Source of the DNA: OMSK01 sp902492995
GTDB lineage: Bacteria > Bacillota_I > Bacilli_A > RF39 > UBA660
Direction: 5' to 3'
NCBI GenBank assembly: GCA_902492995.1
Contig: CABUNR010000009.1
Coordinates: forward strand, 1-42,988
DNA: 42,988 nucleotides
The notes under the pieces were generated by a model. The model was not told where the DNA came from, did not search any database, and saw only the letters and a list, made by a program, of their open reading frames with translations. This document shows, piece by piece, positions 41,201 to 42,988 of the stretch. Positions within the stretch are counted from its first letter, which is position 1. Each line of letters opens with the position of its first letter. A program made the position numbers and the translations under genes.

Positions 41201-42274
41201 AAGTTTTATTAAGCTATTAAAAAATTCCTCTTCAAGTACGATTTTATTATCAATTAAGTTTAATTTAGAAGAAATATTCTTTTGAATTTCAATACTTGGT
41301 ATTTTAACATTCATTTCTTGAACAGTAGATATATAATGTCTTTTATGTTCTTCACTTGTGAGATTTAATGATAATAATAATTCATATAAAAACTTTAAAT
41401 CATGATTTTCTTTTGCAGTTAAAATTTTAATTGCAGAAGATTTAACCTTATAATTGAAATTGGTATATTTCATGTCCATTGTAAAGTCATCAAAAATAAT
41501 TGAATCACCTTTATCATAATAATTATTTTCATTACAGTAACCAAGTATAAAAGCTTTATTTGCTGTTAAAACTGGAATAGCTTTATCATCATTTATATAT
41601 TCGTCGGAATCTACAATATATTTTGTTGGCTGCTCAAAGTCTAATACATCCTTTATTTTCATATTTTCATAATCATATCCATTTAAAAGTTTTGATATTA
41701 GTCCTTTTTTAAATAACTTAAGGTCTTCAATTTTCTTTGATTGTAATTCAATTTTTTTATCTAGCAGTTCTAATGTGTTTGATATTTTTTCTTGCTCATT
41801 TCGTGATGGTAAATATACTGGAGTTTCACATAATTTATCATAATAAAAATATTGTCTAACACTTCCTTCTTGAAGTCTATTAATCCATTTAGGAAATTTG
41901 TCAGATTTTAACCAATACCAAATAAATTTATCATTAATATAATTCTTTGTTTTAAAAACTTCATACAATGAACTGACAATTATATCTTCATTATCTGAAT
42001 AATATCCAATTGAACCAACATTAATTCTAGCTGGATTATATGCAAATGAATTTTTAGTTACTATATTATATGCTTTTCTATCTGTATCCTTCATGTATCC
42101 GAATTCATTATGTGCTTCGTTTTGTGGCACAAATCCAAATGTATTTGTGATAGCATAAGGAATAAGATTTAGATTATCTTTGTTTCTTTTTCCAGAATTA
42201 TAAGAAAATTGTGAAAACTTTTCTTTTTTCCATTCATTTTTGAACTCTCTAAATCTCATTTTTGGAACATTCAT
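41168..42274 (-). CDS. hsdS: Type I restriction specificity (S) subunit
   Basis: 368 residues. It has two target-recognition domains, about 1-155 and 200-330, each followed by a helical spacer: KKIELQSKKIEDLKLFKKGL and NKIVLEEEFFNSLIKLKKGL. The two spacers are visibly related, the usual internal repeat of HsdS. Each recognition domain reads half of a split DNA target. The gene lies opposite to and converges on hsdM, whereas functional loci normally have hsdS in line. A GGTGGTGA SD precedes the start. A tyrosine recombinase lies upstream on the same strand. Confidence 0.93.
   Translation of the reverse strand: MNVPKMRFREFKNEWKKEKFSQFSYNSGKRNKDNLNLIPYAITNTFGFVPQNEAHNEFGYMKDTDRKAYNIVTKNSFAYNPARINVGSIGYYSDNEDIIVSSLYEVFKTKNYINDKFIWYWLKSDKFPKWINRLQEGSVRQYFYYDKLCETPVYLPSRNEQEKISNTLELLDKKIELQSKKIEDLKLFKKGLISKLLNGYDYENMKIKDVLDFEQPTKYIVDSDEYINDDKAIPVLTANKAFILGYCNENNYYDKGDSIIFDDFTMDMKYTNFNYKVKSSAIKILTAKENHDLKFLYELLLSLNLTSEEHKRHYISTVQEMNVKIPSIEIQKNISSKLNLIDNKIVLEEEFFNSLIKLKKGLMQNMFV
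41190..41202. repeat. 13-bp direct repeat, copy 1 (end of hsdS)
   Basis: AGTCCTTTTTTAA, identical to 41700-41712. Both encode the KKGL stretch at the ends of the two HsdS spacer helices. Such repeats allow recombination that swaps recognition domains. Confidence 0.75.
41700..41712. repeat. 13-bp direct repeat, copy 2 (middle of hsdS)
   Basis: AGTCCTTTTTTAA, matching 41190-41202 and in inverted orientation to the arm at 41158-41170. Confidence 0.75.
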
Positions 42275-42296
42275 TATTTCACCACCAAACTAGTCC

Positions 42297-42313
42297 CTAA
42301 GTTTAATACTTAG
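42297..42313. other. Short palindrome upstream of hsdS
   Basis: CTAAGT/ACTTAG with a 5-nt centre lies between the recombinase stop and the hsdS start. Read on the minus strand it falls in the hsdS leader, after a TATAAT-like box. It may be a leader hairpin or a binding site; nothing more can be said. Confidence 0.35.
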
Positions 42314-42352
42314 ATACTATAATTATATCATGCTTTTTACTAAATTAATCAA

Positions 42353-42386
42353 ATAAAAAAGAAAAAGATTCAATTTACTTTTTCTT
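42353..42386 (-). terminator. Terminator of the recombinase gene (minus strand)
   Basis: A 9-bp stem AAGAAAAAG/CTTTTTCTT (42359-42367 with 42378-42386); on the minus strand it is followed by TTTTTTATTT. It overlaps the recombinase stop. Confidence 0.6.
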
Positions 42387-42984
42387 GAAATACTTTACTA
42401 ACTAGATCTATACATTTCTTTTTTTGTGACATTCTTGGATGAACATATAAATTTAATGTTATATTTACATTGGCGTGTCCTAATAATTCACTAACTGTTT
42501 TGTAATCTACTCCTAATGAAATACAATTAGTTGCAAATGTATGTCTTAATGAATGAAAATTAATGTGTTTTAGGTTATTCATTATTAACACTTTTTCAAA
42601 ATATTTTCTATAAGTTCTCGGTTCAATATATTTATTGTTTCCTGATAATATATAATCTTGTGGTTTTGTTTTGTTGTTTTTTAAAATACATAAAAAATCT
42701 TTATTAATTGGAATTTCTCTATTTGCATTTTTAGTTTTTGGATTAGTAATAATTATCTTTGTTGTATTTACTTCTTTATCCTTAATATAAATTCTCTGTA
42801 TTGTTTTATTTATTGTTAATATTCCTTTTTTAAAATCAATATCGCTCCATTTTAATGCACATAATTCTCCAATTCTTATACCTGAATATAATGACAATAA
42901 AATCCCAATATTTCTATTATTTAAATTATTAATTGTTAATGGTAATATAAGAATGTACAAAAAATGTAATATAAAAATGCACAA
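42370..42984 (-). CDS. Tyrosine recombinase, catalytic domain (5' end not in window)
   Basis: About 204 residues visible, and the frame stays open to the window edge. The catalytic set is complete: Arg37 in SGIRIGEL, a beta-hairpin Lys in NPKTKNANRE, His144 and Arg147 in HSLRHTF, His170 in LGHAN and the nucleophile Tyr180 in LNLYVHP. The N-terminal DNA-binding domain is not seen; the first ~20 residues come from repeat DNA and look unlike a recombinase, so the gene may be cut or start elsewhere. Position next to an inverted hsdS suggests a shufflon-type invertase; an island integrase is the other option. Confidence 0.85.
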   Translation of the reverse strand: MCIFILHFLYILILPLTINNLNNRNIGILLSLYSGIRIGELCALKWSDIDFKKGILTINKTIQRIYIKDKEVNTTKIIITNPKTKNANREIPINKDFLCILKNNKTKPQDYILSGNNKYIEPRTYRKYFEKVLIMNNLKHINFHSLRHTFATNCISLGVDYKTVSELLGHANVNITLNLYVHPRMSQKKKCIDLVSKVFQEKVN

Positions 42985-42988
42985 TTTT
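42942..42988. repeat. Tandem 24-nt imperfect repeat at the right edge
   Basis: Two units, 42942-42965 and 42966-42988, agree at 17 of their first 19 bases (GTAATATAA-AATG-ACAA pattern). The window ends in the second unit, so the array may go on. It lies where the N-terminal coding part of the recombinase is expected. Confidence 0.65.

Noticed and set aside
1..42988. Mycoplasma-type genetic code (UGA = Trp)
   Set aside because: Trp is encoded by UGG in the genes read, and UGA ends secY and the Panacea gene at normal lengths.
42942..42988. Start of a CRISPR array
   Set aside because: The two units are directly adjacent with no spacer and differ in sequence; no cas genes are in view.

Overview
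The window is very AT-rich DNA with strong Shine-Dalgarno sites (GGAGG, AGGTGA) and sigma-A-type promoters. UGG is the only Trp codon I met in the genes I read, and UGA is used as a stop, so the code is standard. The S10-spc-alpha operon order, the rpsF-ssb-rpsR group, the cbiO-cbiO-cbiQ-truA-rplM-rpsI string and a zinc-type S14 all point to the Bacillota. The missing rpmD and map in the ribosomal operon, the tiny intergenic gaps and the mollicute-like compaction suggest a reduced, probably host-associated lineage near the Mollicutes/Erysipelotrichia (RF39-like). That placement is inference. The cell has wall amidases, so it is probably not wall-less.

Layout. 1-3170: ychF, a small HAD nucleotidase, then rpsF-ssb-rpsR behind a structured leader. 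3189-5310: two tandem LicD-family genes, the first broken by one missing A in a poly-A run. 5346-18833: one promoter and leader followed by the S10-spc-alpha super-operon, rpsJ to rplQ, including secY, adk, infA and rpoA. 18843-20037: a short-chain dehydrogenase and a lone pilin-like protein. 20046-24179: an ECF transporter module with two very unequal ATPases, truA, then rplM-rpsI behind an L13-type leader with a possible pseudoknot. 24181-28032: an rRNA-type methyltransferase, a wall amidase, an Abi_2/HEPN protein coupled to a membrane HtrA protease. 28043-32045: a secretion cluster with a camelysin/TasA-like protein, a two-domain CBM-like surface protein, a SipW-type signal peptidase fused to a polytopic membrane domain, and a DUF5305-like membrane protein. 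32110-33902: a 564-residue orphan.

From about 34240 to the right edge the window looks like an acquired defence island. It begins inside a truncated amidase gene. It carries a Panacea-type antitoxin with an overlapping PemK/MazF-like toxin candidate, a small acidic protein, a metallophosphoesterase with a zinc ribbon, and a type I restriction-modification locus. hsdR and hsdM read rightward, while hsdS reads leftward and sits next to a tyrosine recombinase catalytic domain. A 19-bp inverted repeat lies exactly at the hsdM/hsdS junction. This arrangement is typical of invertible specificity loci.

No stretch longer than about 300 bases lacks a gene. I found no tRNA, rRNA, CRISPR array or complete insertion sequence. 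The most notable points are the lopsided ECF ATPase pair, the SipW-type cluster with its fused peptidase, and the hsdS/recombinase arrangement.
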